A stretch of 64,000 nt of DNA, from NCBI RefSeq assembly GCF_000813985.1, contig NZ_JWLJ01000001.1, positions 1,575,476 to 1,639,475 of the forward strand, written 5' to 3'. Below the pieces are notes generated by a model. That model saw only the letters and a list, made by a program, of their open reading frames with translations. It was not told the DNA's origin and did not search any database. The DNA comes from Ruegeria sp. ANG-R. GTDB taxonomy: Bacteria; Pseudomonadota; Alphaproteobacteria; Rhodobacterales; Rhodobacteraceae. The position numbers and the translations under genes are program-made. The first letter of the stretch is position 1, and each line of letters starts with the position of its first letter. Shown here one piece after another: positions 1 through 8,002 of this stretch.

Positions 1-232
1 GAGTGGCGGGGGGGGTGTCAAACCGATAAGGCAGTGGACCATACTTGCCCGGGTCCAGTTCCAGATCTGCCTTAATCCGGATCTTTGCGGGTTCTTCCAG
101 TTCGTCCAGTTCCGCCTTGCGCCGCATGGCGGTGAACTCTTCGTACTGATCCCTCAACCGGGCTTTTTCAATCGTAAGATCAAAAGATCCAATAAAGTGT
201 GCAATCTTTTCGGTAACACTATCGAATGACAT
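1..232 (-). CDS. Hypothetical protein, N-terminal fragment (runs off the window)
   Basis: A minus-strand reading frame opens with ATG at 232 and stays open to the window edge, giving 77 residues that begin MSFDSVTEKIAHFIGSFD. The visible part is charged and probably helical, with runs of Glu, Arg and Lys, then a Pro-rich stretch. No signal peptide or membrane segment is seen. It lies 128 bases downstream of the repeat protein on the same strand, with a strong hairpin between them, so read-through expression is possible. I do not recognise the family. Confidence 0.6.
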   Translation of the reverse strand, partial: MSFDSVTEKIAHFIGSFDLTIEKARLRDQYEEFTAMRRKAELDELEEPAKIRIKADLELDPGKYGPLPYRFDTPPAT

Positions 233-326
233 TTCGATGATCCCTTACCCCCTTACCGGCGATAATTTCCGGTTCGGGCTTATCTGGGCCAAGGCCACAT
301 CGCGCGGCCCCGGCGTTTTCATTGAA

Positions 327-350
327 CGAGGGCCGGTAATGCGGCCCTCG
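327..350 (-). terminator. Hairpin after the repeat-protein gene
   Basis: A perfect 9-bp inverted repeat (CGAGGGCCG / CGGCCCTCG) with a 6-base loop lies just past the stop codon at 361-363 on the minus strand. No strong T-run follows, so it may be a weak terminator or an mRNA 3'-end protector that lowers expression of the next gene. Confidence 0.6.
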
Positions 351-360
351 CAAGTTGGTC

Positions 361-2802
361 TTAGACCTCAGTGTCGTCGCTCGAGTAAGTCGAGGTCATC
401 GAACCACCAACCATGGTCGTATCGACCGAGTTACCAAGCACGTTGGCACCCATGACGATCGATTGGTTGAAGGCCGACGTATCGACCACTGCGGCCGCCG
501 ATGCATAGGACTCACCGTTGACGATACCATCGCCACCGTTGTTCGAGCCCCAGGTCCCGGCATTTCCGCCCGCGCCGCCAGCACCGGAATACGCACCAGA
601 TGCTTCGCCACCAGTATTCATCGCACCCGTGGTATCGCCGCTGGTCGCAGTACCCGAGACCGCGCCGCTGGTTCCGCCTGCCGACGTTCCCGCACCTCCG
701 GCACCACCTGCACCCGAGTACGCAGTGCCAGTTGCACTACCTGTACCGGTCGAGGTTGCGTCGTTGTCCGAGTTGGCTGCGCCGCCGTAACCGGCAATCG
801 CTTCGGCCAAGCTATCAGCCGTTCCATCGGTATCAGCTGTTGACCAGACCTGACCCGCACCGCCGGCACCGGCTGTGTTGGTCGCGTCAGCCGAACCCGC
901 GCCGCTACCAGCGGAACTGGATGTCGGCGTGGTCGTGCCGCCAGCACCAGCGGTACCATCAGCGGTCGCCGCACCAGAACCCGAACCCGTGGACATGCCA
1001 TTGGTCGAGTTGCTGCCACCATCTCCACCCGAACCGTCTGGGGTCTGGGTATTGTTGGTCGTGCCATCGATCGGGCCAGGTGTCTGGTCGATGTCCGGGC
1101 TACCGGCCGTCTGATCACCAACGCCCTGTGCATTGGCATCGGTGTCAACGTAACCGCCACCAGCACCACCGGTACCTGTACCACCAGCACCAGGTCCACC
1201 AGTACCTGTACCACCAGTACCTGTACCACCAGTACCCGTACCACCGGTACCTGTACCACCAGTACCTGTACCACCAGTACCTGCACCGCCAGTACCACCG
1301 TCACCGCCAGTACCATTCGAGTTTCCAGCTGCCGCTTCTTCTTCAGCTTCCGGTTCTTCTTCCTCGACCACTTTCAGGAACGGGAAGGCTTCTTCGACTG
1401 TGCCAGAGTTACCACCGGTACCGTCGCCACCATTGGCATTACCCCCAGATCCGGCACCGCCAGAACCAGCACCACCGGAACCTGGGCCACCAGAGCCCGG
1501 GCCACCAGAACCTGCACCACCAGAGCCAGGACCACCTGAACCAGGACCGCCAGTACCGGCACCACCATCGGCATCATTGTAGCCGAGCGCGCCAGCACCC
1601 GCGAGACCCAGACCCAGGTTGCTACCTCCAGTAGCACCATTCGCCTGGTTGCTGCCAGAGCTGGCATTGTCTGCAGTGCCATTGGTTTGTGCGTTACCGT
1701 TTCCGGCATTTGAACCCTGTGCAGATGCGTCAGTGCCAGCAAGACCAAGGCCCGTGCCTATCGCACCCGAACCCTGATCACCGCCATTGGCGTTGCCGCT
1801 TGCAGACGAACCCGACAGACCAAGACCAAGACCAAGACCAAACGATCCTGCTTCGCCGCCTGCACCACCGGTACCCGTGCCACTAGAGGTCGAAGAACCG
1901 GTATTGTTTGCACTTGAGTTGCTGCTGGCGTTACCACCATTGCCACCAGTGCTCGCGCCATCGGCGTGCGCACCCGAAAGGCCAAGACCCAGGCTCGCAT
2001 TGTGTGCGCCACCCGAAGCTCCACCGTTTCCGCCGGTTGAATTGGCATCCGCATTTCCGGAATGCCCACCAAAGGCCAGCGCATTGCTACCGTGCGTACC
2101 GCCTGATGCGTTACCGCCATAGCTCATGCCGCCCTGACCCGACGCGCCACCATCTGCTTCGGCGTCGATGCCTTCTTCAGAGTAGGCAGATCCACCGCTT
2201 GCGTTTCCGCTCTGGGTGAACGTTCCGCCGTTCGATACGCTTGCGCTTGACAGCGTGTCATTATCGTTCAGCGTAGCAGCTTGGTTGTTGATGGATGAGA
2301 AGTCGTTGCCCGGCCCGTCCAGTGAGATATCAAGATTGATATCGTTGCCTGGATCGTAATCCAGATCATCGCCAGCCGTGATCACATCACGCGTCGAAGC
2401 GTAATCCGAAACGTCGACGTCGACTTTATCGTCGTCGCGCGGAATCCATTCACCGCCGCTGAAGTCGATATCTACCCGGGCATTACTGTTGTTGGTGTTG
2501 CTGTCATTACCGCCATTGGTCTGAGAATTAGAGTCATTACCACCGTTGGTATTGCTGTCATTACCACCGTTGGTGTTGCTGTCATTACCACCGTTGGTGT
2601 TGCTGTCATTACCACCATTGGTGTTGCTGTCATTACCACCGTTGGTATTGCTGTCGTCACCCTGCTGCTGCTGTTGCTGCTGCTGGACGTTGATATCTTC
2701 AACTTCGGCGATCTCTTCTTCTACCTGAGGCTCATCTACGACAGGATCTTGATCATCGATAACTTCTTGGACGTCAGTTATTGGAGTGTTTCTGCGTACC
2801 AT
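361..2802 (-). CDS. Large Gly/Asn/Ser-rich low-complexity repeat protein, probably secreted or structural
   Basis: This 813-residue protein is acidic at its N-terminus, with many Glu and Asp followed by a run of eight Gln. It then has about six NDSNTNGG units, a more ordinary segment at about 100-210 (VDVDVSDYAS, NDNDTLSSASV), and long Gly/Ala/Ser/Thr-rich tracts with GLGLGL blocks, GGPGSGG repeats and GGTGT repeats. The C-terminal 60 residues are less repetitive and end STYSSDDTEV. No signal peptide, lipobox, RTX nonapeptide or LPXTG is visible. I chose ATG 2802 (MVRRNTPITDV) because the frame further upstream, to 2889, has basic, unlike composition. A divergent LuxR-type regulator lies 613 bases away. 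Composition suggests a matrix, adhesin or surface-layer filament, but that is inference. Confidence 0.7.
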   Translation of the reverse strand: MVRRNTPITDVQEVIDDQDPVVDEPQVEEEIAEVEDINVQQQQQQQQGDDSNTNGGNDSNTNGGNDSNTNGGNDSNTNGGNDSNTNGGNDSNSQTNGGNDSNTNNSNARVDIDFSGGEWIPRDDDKVDVDVSDYASTRDVITAGDDLDYDPGNDINLDISLDGPGNDFSSINNQAATLNDNDTLSSASVSNGGTFTQSGNASGGSAYSEEGIDAEADGGASGQGGMSYGGNASGGTHGSNALAFGGHSGNADANSTGGNGGASGGAHNASLGLGLSGAHADGASTGGNGGNASSNSSANNTGSSTSSGTGTGGAGGEAGSFGLGLGLGLSGSSASGNANGGDQGSGAIGTGLGLAGTDASAQGSNAGNGNAQTNGTADNASSGSNQANGATGGSNLGLGLAGAGALGYNDADGGAGTGGPGSGGPGSGGAGSGGPGSGGPGSGGAGSGGAGSGGNANGGDGTGGNSGTVEEAFPFLKVVEEEEPEAEEEAAAGNSNGTGGDGGTGGAGTGGTGTGGTGTGGTGTGGTGTGGTGTGGPGAGGTGTGGAGGGYVDTDANAQGVGDQTAGSPDIDQTPGPIDGTTNNTQTPDGSGGDGGSNSTNGMSTGSGSGAATADGTAGAGGTTTPTSSSAGSGAGSADATNTAGAGGAGQVWSTADTDGTADSLAEAIAGYGGAANSDNDATSTGTGSATGTAYSGAGGAGGAGTSAGGTSGAVSGTATSGDTTGAMNTGGEASGAYSGAGGAGGNAGTWGSNNGGDGIVNGESYASAAAVVDTSAFNQSIVMGANVLGNSVDTTMVGGSMTSTYSSDDTEV
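1171..1290 (-). repeat. 15-bp tandem repeats coding GGTGT
   Basis: Eight consecutive 15-base units close to agtacctgtaccacc (plus strand) encode a Gly-Gly-Thr-Gly-Thr pentapeptide ladder. Most units differ by only one or two bases, which points to recent slippage or unequal crossing-over. Confidence 0.9.
1446..1560 (-). repeat. 15-bp tandem repeats coding GGPGS / GGAGS
   Basis: About seven 15-base units (ccagaaccagcacca and close variants) encode repeated Gly-Gly-Pro/Ala-Gly-Ser pentapeptides, a more diverged array than the GGTGT tract but with the same period. Confidence 0.85.
2491..2659 (-). repeat. 24-bp tandem repeats coding NDSNTNGG
   Basis: About seven units of 24 bases (gttggtgttgctgtcattac plus accacc on the plus strand) encode the octapeptide Asn-Asp-Ser-Asn-Thr-Asn-Gly-Gly. 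One unit carries an insertion giving NDSNSQTNGG. The near identity of the units suggests a length-variable tract. Confidence 0.92.
2662..2685 (-). repeat. Trinucleotide (CAG/CAA) tract coding eight Gln
   Basis: Eight consecutive codons (seven CAG, one CAA on the minus strand) make a poly-Gln stretch between the acidic N-terminus and the NDSNTNGG repeats. Confidence 0.9.
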
Positions 2803-3415
2803 AATAAATTCCACTTTTACTGAAGCACCGGACCGCCATTCATCTACAAAGCGGTTACTGGCGCGGTTGAAACAGATTTCGCGCACCAAGTGTCAAACTG
2901 GACACTCGCGCGGCAGCGATCATCATCTGTCTGGTTGCCCCCTCCTTTCTCGGCTAAGCCGATTCCATGACCACGGGTATTTCGCTGAAATAAGCGGTCC
3001 GCAGGCACGTCAGGTTCAAGTACGCTTCACAAATTGAAGCTTGGTCATGGTCGCAGCGATGGCAGGGTGTGAATAGCTGGCCGAAAGCATTAATTGATAT
3101 ATCTATTTGTAAGAAAACGATTTTTTCTGGCTTTAGCCTAAAATCGTATCAACAAGACCAGGAAACAATCTCACTCAAAAGAGCAACATTATAAACTCAG
3201 ACATATCATCAGGTTACGTGCAAATCGATAAGGTCATACCTGATCAAAGGTTCTAGTACCAAGCCCCCGAAACCGGGCTTCTGGTTGCTGAAACACGTAC
3301 TTTCCGCTATGATAAGGTAGTATTTGAACGAAAAAGTTAGTGTTTCGCGCCACCCAATTCTGTGCCCGATTTTTAGATTTCAGAGGGTGGCGTTTGTATT
3401 AGTGGGGGAAGATCA
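2803..3415. promoter_or_regulatory. Divergent intergenic region between repeat-protein and LuxR-regulator genes
   Basis: This 613-base region is AT-richer than its surroundings, especially 3070-3240. It contains an inverted repeat AGTGTC-N6-GACACT at 2889-2906 and a second imperfect hairpin around 3257-3285 (core AAGCCC...GGGCTT). Both are operator or leader candidates for the two divergent genes. No tRNA or convincing small ORF was seen. I cannot place promoters with confidence. Confidence 0.5.
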
Positions 3416-4177
3416 GTGAATATTTCATTGCAAGACGACGCCCGTGGCCAAATTGAATACCCCGAAGACCTGTCGATCGTATTTATCGGCAAAGAGTTGT
3501 TCTATTCGAACCAGACCCTGAGAAGTGTTCAAAACGAATTCGGCGTTCGTGCATCGCGATACGATAGTATCGATGAATTTCTGGCCGAGACCGAAAATCC
3601 AGGTCCGTCGGAACGTATTGTTGTCGTGGATCAGATGATGCTTGAGGATTTGCTGGCACGGCCTGCCGACTATTCCCGACTAGCCGAGGCGGGCTGTCTG
3701 GCCTTCGCATATCGCAAGAAAAGCCCGGCCCGGACGCTGTTCGAACGCTGGGACCGCATCCGTTTCGGAAACATAGGGTATTTACCGATGAATGTGGCTC
3801 CGGACGTATGGCGAGCCATACTGCGCCTGCTTATGCATGAAGAACTACATTTGCCCTGCTTTCTGGCCGATAGTATGCCAGCCACGCCAGCCGCACCGGG
3901 TATACCTGTGGAAAAACAGCCTGCGACCAGAACCCGGTCACCCGAGAAACTGCTGCAATACGCCAAACTGACGCGCCGGGAAAAGCAGGTTTTGCGGCTG
4001 GTTTCGCAGGGCCAAAGCAATAAGGCGATCGCGGCTAAGCTGGGCATCACCGAGCACACGGTCAAGCTGCATATGCACAACGTCTCGGGCAAGATCGATG
4101 TGAGCAACCGGACTGCGGCCGCTCATTTCTACTTCGAGGTCGCGCCCAACGAAGCGCGCAGCGCCCCCGTTGGATGA
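3416..4177 (+). CDS. LuxR/FixJ-type transcriptional regulator with receiver-like N-terminus (CsgD/VpsT-like layout)
   Basis: This 253-residue protein starts at GTG 3416 behind a purine-rich ribosome site (gggggaag). Residues 184-243 are a clear LuxR-type helix-turn-helix (LTRREKQVL, NKAIAAKLGITEHTVKLHM). The N-terminal 120 residues alternate hydrophobic strands and helices like a receiver domain (LSIVFIGKELF, ERIVVVDQMML). I do not see the full set of phosphorylation residues, so it may be a degenerate receiver as in CsgD/VpsT-type matrix regulators. It is divergent from the repeat-protein gene, which is its most likely target by position. The following gene overlaps its stop codon. Confidence 0.85.
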   Translation: MNISLQDDARGQIEYPEDLSIVFIGKELFYSNQTLRSVQNEFGVRASRYDSIDEFLAETENPGPSERIVVVDQMMLEDLLARPADYSRLAEAGCLAFAYRKKSPARTLFERWDRIRFGNIGYLPMNVAPDVWRAILRLLMHEELHLPCFLADSMPATPAAPGIPVEKQPATRTRSPEKLLQYAKLTRREKQVLRLVSQGQSNKAIAAKLGITEHTVKLHMHNVSGKIDVSNRTAAAHFYFEVAPNEARSAPVG

Positions 4178-4667
4178 GGCTTTCGAATCCCGGTTTGACC
4201 GGCTCATCCTTCTGGTGGGTCGGCTCAACTACATGTGGACGAACACCGAAAGCCTGCTGATCCATCTGATTGCCGGGCTGACCGGAGCCAACAAAGATGT
4301 GGCGGTGATAATATTCCTGACCTTGAACACGACGCGTGCGCGCATCGATCTGGTTGAACGCCTCGCCAAGATGGAGGGGCGCGCACCTGAAATCCGTGAT
4401 CCGATACTTGAACACACACAGCGGCTGTCGCGTTTGTCGTCCATTCGGAACAAGTACAACCACTGCATCTATTCCTTCGATCAGGAAAGCGGAAATCCAA
4501 AGACCATCCTGATGCGGATTGCCGACCGCAAGACCGACATCAAACTAGGCCGTGAAGACACAGTGGACGACAAGGCCATGAAAGAAATCGAGGACGTCGT
4601 CACCCAGCTTTCGGATGCCAACAAAGATATCTGGAAGCTGATTGCCCGTCTCGGTTTCCCGGTCTGA
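4170..4667 (+). CDS. Hypothetical HEPN-like helical protein
   Basis: The start is taken at TTG 4170, overlapping the end of the regulator gene by eight bases, which suggests translational coupling. The alternative is ATG 4233. The 165-residue product is helical and soluble. At residues 93-98 it reads RNKYNH, matching the R-X4-H signature of HEPN-superfamily proteins, preceded by a helix with several Arg residues. HEPN proteins include toxin RNases and nucleotidyltransferase partners, but no partner is visible here. It is probably a conserved roseobacter protein of unknown role, and the HEPN assignment rests on one short motif. Confidence 0.7.
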   Translation: MDEAFESRFDRLILLVGRLNYMWTNTESLLIHLIAGLTGANKDVAVIIFLTLNTTRARIDLVERLAKMEGRAPEIRDPILEHTQRLSRLSSIRNKYNHCIYSFDQESGNPKTILMRIADRKTDIKLGREDTVDDKAMKEIEDVVTQLSDANKDIWKLIARLGFPV

Positions 4668-4675
4668 GGCGACAC

Positions 4676-4761
4676 TGGTGCGGGCGGTGGGACTCGAACC
4701 CACACGGCACTAAGGCCTTCGGATTTTAAGTCCGATATGTCTACCATTCCATCACGCCCGC
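4676..4761 (-). tRNA. tRNA-Leu (anticodon UAA)
   Basis: An 86-base cloverleaf reads on the minus strand from GCGGGCG (5' at 4761) to CGCCCGC-A-CCA (3' at 4676), with CCA encoded. The anticodon loop CTTAAAA gives UAA. It has the long variable arm of class II tRNAs and a normal T-loop (GGTTCGAGTCC). Confidence 0.97.
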
Positions 4762-4907
4762 ACGTCACGGGACAGGTCCTTTCGGGCCACGCCGATGACG
4801 TTCGCAAACACTTACAACCAACCAAAACGATTGAAAAGATACTCATTCATCGAAGCCAGCGATGCGTAGGCAAAAAATGCGCACACCTCGGGCCCGGACT
4901 TGCAATA

Positions 4908-4926
4908 ACACTGAGCTTGACAGTGT
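4908..4926. promoter_or_regulatory. Inverted repeat, possible operator of the catabolic block
   Basis: ACACTG-N7-CAGTGT is a perfect 6-bp dyad about 50 bases ahead of the PLP-lyase start. It overlaps a TTGACA-like hexamer at 4918-4923. The position suits repressor control of the downstream operon. No cognate regulator is encoded nearby. Confidence 0.4.
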
Positions 4927-4974
4927 GCAGCCAAATCGGTCACGTCAGCGCACCAACAAATCACGGAGCGAGAG

Positions 4975-6018
4975 ATGAAAGTAGTCAGCAATCCGTTTCG
5001 AAATGGGTCGAAGCTTGCAGATTCAGTTCCCTATCCTTCGGTCGAGACGGGCCGGCTGGGGCAGCATCGCTCTTTTTGTCCCGATTTTGTTGAAACACCC
5101 CTGGCTGACGCATCAGCGCTTGCGCCCGTCGCTAAGCTCTGGGTCAAGGACGAACGGACCCGTATGGGTCTTGGGTCGTTCAAAGCACTGGGAGCCGCAT
5201 ATGTCATCGCGTGTCAGGCTAACGATATCGCCGCGACGCCGGATGGAAACACCCTCAATGGGCGTACCTACGTCACCGCCAGTGCCGGCAATCACGGGAT
5301 GAGCATGGCCGCCGGGGCACGCGTCTTCGGAGCCAATGCGGTTGTCTATATCGCCGAGACCGTTCCCGAAAGCTTTGCGGATCGTCTTCGCGCGCAAAAT
5401 GCGCAGGTGGTTCGGGCCGGTACGGATTACGCAGCCAGCATGGACGCCGCCAGTCAGGCGTCGCAGAAGAATGGCTGGACCCTACTCTCGGACAGTTCTT
5501 GGGAGGGATATACCGAGCTGCCTCACCTGCTGATGGAAGGCTATTTGCAAATGGCTGTCGAAGCGGCCGCGCAATGCCCTGAGGCGCCAACCCAAATCAT
5601 TCTGCAAGCCGGTGTTGGTGGTATGGCCGGGGCCGTTGCCGCCTATGCGCGCGAGGTTTGGGGCAACTCACCACAGATCATCGTTGTCGAACCTTCATCT
5701 GCCCCTGCCCTTCAGGCCAGCATCGAGGCCGGACGCTGCGTCTTTGCCGATGGTCCGGACAGCATCATGGGCCGGCTGGATTGCAAAGAGCCTTCGCTGA
5801 TTGCGCTGAATGGGCTTGCCAGAGACGCCGATCTGTTTCTGACGATGGACGACGCCGAGGTGGCGGCGCAGCTTCAGGTCATGGCCGAGGCAGGGTTAGA
5901 GACCAGCGCCTCGGGTGGTGCCGGTATAGCGGCCGTACTGGACGATGCCATCCGCACCAAACTGAGCATCGGCCCCAATGACAAAGTACTTTGCATGTTG
6001 ACTGAGCAACCTGCATGA
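4975..6018 (+). CDS. PLP-dependent lyase of the diaminopropionate ammonia-lyase-like group
   Basis: This 347-residue fold-type II PLP enzyme has the Schiff-base lysine at K70 (GSFKALGAAY), a phosphate/Asn loop SAGNHG at 103-108 and SDSSWEGY at 172-179. The last closely resembles the segment in E. coli YgeX that holds one of its two catalytic aspartates (here D173). The other aspartate, within TTDGNHG of YgeX, appears replaced by Ala (A104), so a strict 2,3-diaminopropionate activity on both isomers is doubtful. The alignment is from memory. The family does alpha,beta-elimination, usually giving a 2-oxo acid and ammonia. ATG 4975 follows ggagcgagag. It overlaps the next gene by four bases (ATGA), so the two are co-translated. 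It could also be a threonine-dehydratase or EutB-like enzyme. Confidence 0.8.
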   Translation: MKVVSNPFRNGSKLADSVPYPSVETGRLGQHRSFCPDFVETPLADASALAPVAKLWVKDERTRMGLGSFKALGAAYVIACQANDIAATPDGNTLNGRTYVTASAGNHGMSMAAGARVFGANAVVYIAETVPESFADRLRAQNAQVVRAGTDYAASMDAASQASQKNGWTLLSDSSWEGYTELPHLLMEGYLQMAVEAAAQCPEAPTQIILQAGVGGMAGAVAAYAREVWGNSPQIIVVEPSSAPALQASIEAGRCVFADGPDSIMGRLDCKEPSLIALNGLARDADLFLTMDDAEVAAQLQVMAEAGLETSASGGAGIAAVLDDAIRTKLSIGPNDKVLCMLTEQPA

Positions 6019-7160
6019 CCGGTTTCGCTCCAGAGGAATTCGCAGCACGGGTTAAACGCGCGCAGCACCGGATGGAGGCTACTGGCCTCTCGGCCCTGTT
6101 GCTGACCACCGAACCCGAATTGCGCTATTTCACCGGCTATCTCACCCGGTTCTGGGAAAGCCCGACCCGGCCCTGGTTTCTGATCGTACCGGCCAGGGGA
6201 AAGCCAGTCGCGGTGATCCCTTCGATCGGCGCAGCGCTGATGGCACAGACATGGATTGACGACATTCGGACCTGGAGCGCGCCCGACCTTGAAGATGACG
6301 GGGTGTCTCTGCTGGCCGATACGCTGAGCGAACTGACTCCGGATGGTGCCGATATCGGCTGCCCCGACGGGCATGAGACCCATGTAAGGATGCCGCTGGC
6401 CGACCTGAGACGCCTGCAGGCAGGTATCGGCACACGCCGCGTCACCGGTGATCATGGTATTCTGCGCGCTCTGCGCATGGTGAAGTCCGATGCTGAGATC
6501 GCCAAGATACGCGCCGCCTGCCAGATCGCCGCCCGCGCCTTTGCGCGTGTGCCCGAGATCGCCTCGGCCGGGACACCGCTGGATCAGGTGTTCCGGCGCT
6601 TTCAAATGCTCTGCCTCGAAGAAGGTGCCGACTGGGTACCCTATCTGGCCGGAGGAGCTGAACAAGGCGGATATACGGATGTGATCTCTCCTGCGAAGCA
6701 AGCACCGCTTCGTTCAGGCGATGTGCTGATGCTCGATACCGGTCTCGTGCGCGATGGTTATTTCTGCGACTATGATCGAAACTGGTCAATCGGCCCGGCC
6801 AGTACGCCGGTGCGAGATGCGCATACAAGGCTGATCGAGGCTTCGGATGCCGCGTTTGAACTGGCAAAGCCCGGTGCGACCGCATCGCAGCTTTTTCACG
6901 CAATGAACGCGGTTCTGACCGATGGCGGCGAAGGAACCGATGCCGGACGCCTTGGGCATGGGCTTGGCATGTCTCTGACCGAATGGCCTTCACTCATCCC
7001 CGATGACCACACCGAATTACAGGCCGGGATGGTGCTGACGCTGGAGCCCGGCATAGCGGTGAACGGCAAGATCCTTGTGCATGAGGAAAACATCCTGATC
7101 ACCGAGGGCGCACCTGAGTTCCTCAGCCCCCGTTTGGGATCGGAGATTGTCGAGCTATGA
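6015..7160 (+). CDS. M24-family metallohydrolase (Xaa-Pro dipeptidase / ectoine-hydrolase-like)
   Basis: This 381-residue protein has the creatinase-type N-terminal domain and a C-terminal pita-bread domain. All five metal ligands of a true M24 metalloenzyme can be read: D241 (MLDTG), D252 (CDYDRN), H315 (GHGLGM), E344 (LTLEPG) and a Glu at 357/358 (VHEEN). It should therefore be a two-metal amidohydrolase acting on an N-acyl or peptide-like bond. It overlaps its neighbours by four bases at both ends, forming a tight three-gene unit with the PLP lyase and the racemase-family enzyme. Ectoine hydrolase (DoeA/EutD) belongs here, but the deacetylase partner of that pathway is absent, so the substrate is open. 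Confidence 0.85.
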   Translation: MTGFAPEEFAARVKRAQHRMEATGLSALLLTTEPELRYFTGYLTRFWESPTRPWFLIVPARGKPVAVIPSIGAALMAQTWIDDIRTWSAPDLEDDGVSLLADTLSELTPDGADIGCPDGHETHVRMPLADLRRLQAGIGTRRVTGDHGILRALRMVKSDAEIAKIRAACQIAARAFARVPEIASAGTPLDQVFRRFQMLCLEEGADWVPYLAGGAEQGGYTDVISPAKQAPLRSGDVLMLDTGLVRDGYFCDYDRNWSIGPASTPVRDAHTRLIEASDAAFELAKPGATASQLFHAMNAVLTDGGEGTDAGRLGHGLGMSLTEWPSLIPDDHTELQAGMVLTLEPGIAVNGKILVHEENILITEGAPEFLSPRLGSEIVEL

Positions 7161-7870
7161 GTACGCTGCCCTACACGCTCGATCCCGACGACCCATCTGT
7201 CGCACCGATGGGGCTGATCGTGCTGCAGGCAGACGAAACCATCGAGCCCGAGTTCCGCACCCTGTTTTCCGAAGACCAAAGCCCGCTCTATGTCAGCCGC
7301 ATTCCCAGCGGGGCCGAGGTCAACACCGATACGCTGGCGCAGATGGAAACCGACCTGCCCGCTGCCGCTGACCTGCTGCCCAAGGCTCGGCCCTATCGGG
7401 TGGTGGGCTACGGCTGCACTTCGGCCAGCTCGGTGATCGGGTCCGAACGGGTCGAGCAGATGGTCAAACGGACATGCGATGTTCAGGTCGTGACAAATCC
7501 CCTGCGCGCTGCCGTTGCCTGCGCCGGACATCTGGGCGTGTCGAAATTTGCCCTGCTCTCTCCCTACATTGAAGAGGTCAACACCCCCTTGCGCCGCGCG
7601 TTTGACGAACAAGGTCTCTCGATGGATGTGTTCGGCACATTCGGCGAATCCGAGGAAGCCAAAGTCGTACGCATATCGACCGGCTCGGTGGTCGAGGCGG
7701 CGACACGGCTGGGCGCGGATTCAGCGGTCGATGCGGTGTTTCTGAGTTGCACGAACCTGCGCACTCTGGCCGCGATTCCCCAGATCGAGGCGCGGATCGG
7801 CAAACCGGTCCTGTCCAGCAATCAGAGTCTGGCTTGGCACATGCGACACCTGAACATGTCGCAAAATTAA
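7157..7870 (+). CDS. Asp/Glu racemase superfamily enzyme (maleate isomerase / arylmalonate decarboxylase / EutA-like)
   Basis: This 237-residue protein keeps both catalytic cysteines of the two-cysteine branch of the superfamily: C87 in YGCTSASS and C198 in LSCTNLRTL. This pair acts in maleate cis-trans isomerase and in racemases by proton transfer at an alpha carbon. The protein is cytoplasmic, with no signal peptide. It starts by ATGA overlap with the M24 gene. Homologues called EutA accompany a PLP dehydratase (EutB) in hydroxyectoine clusters, which makes a racemase role possible here. The rest of that pathway is missing, so I leave the substrate unassigned. Confidence 0.85.
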   Translation: MSTLPYTLDPDDPSVAPMGLIVLQADETIEPEFRTLFSEDQSPLYVSRIPSGAEVNTDTLAQMETDLPAAADLLPKARPYRVVGYGCTSASSVIGSERVEQMVKRTCDVQVVTNPLRAAVACAGHLGVSKFALLSPYIEEVNTPLRRAFDEQGLSMDVFGTFGESEEAKVVRISTGSVVEAATRLGADSAVDAVFLSCTNLRTLAAIPQIEARIGKPVLSSNQSLAWHMRHLNMSQN

Positions 7871-8002
7871 GCAAAAGTGACGCTACGGCCAGTCCAACCG
7901 CTTTACGGACTTGCAACCATTTGTTAGCCTCGGCTTCAATGCACGAGAAGATCAATGAAATCCGGACCAACCGGGTAATCATTCGACGCAACAGGGGGTC
8001 TT

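Noticed and set aside
2491-2659. CRISPR-like direct repeats
   Set aside because: The 24-base units are contiguous, in frame and encode an octapeptide, so they are coding minisatellites.
4975-7870. Complete ectoine/hydroxyectoine utilisation cluster
   Set aside because: EutB/EutD/EutA-like enzymes are present, but no EutC cyclodeaminase, EutE deacetylase, UehABC transporter or AsnC/EnuR-type regulator is adjacent.
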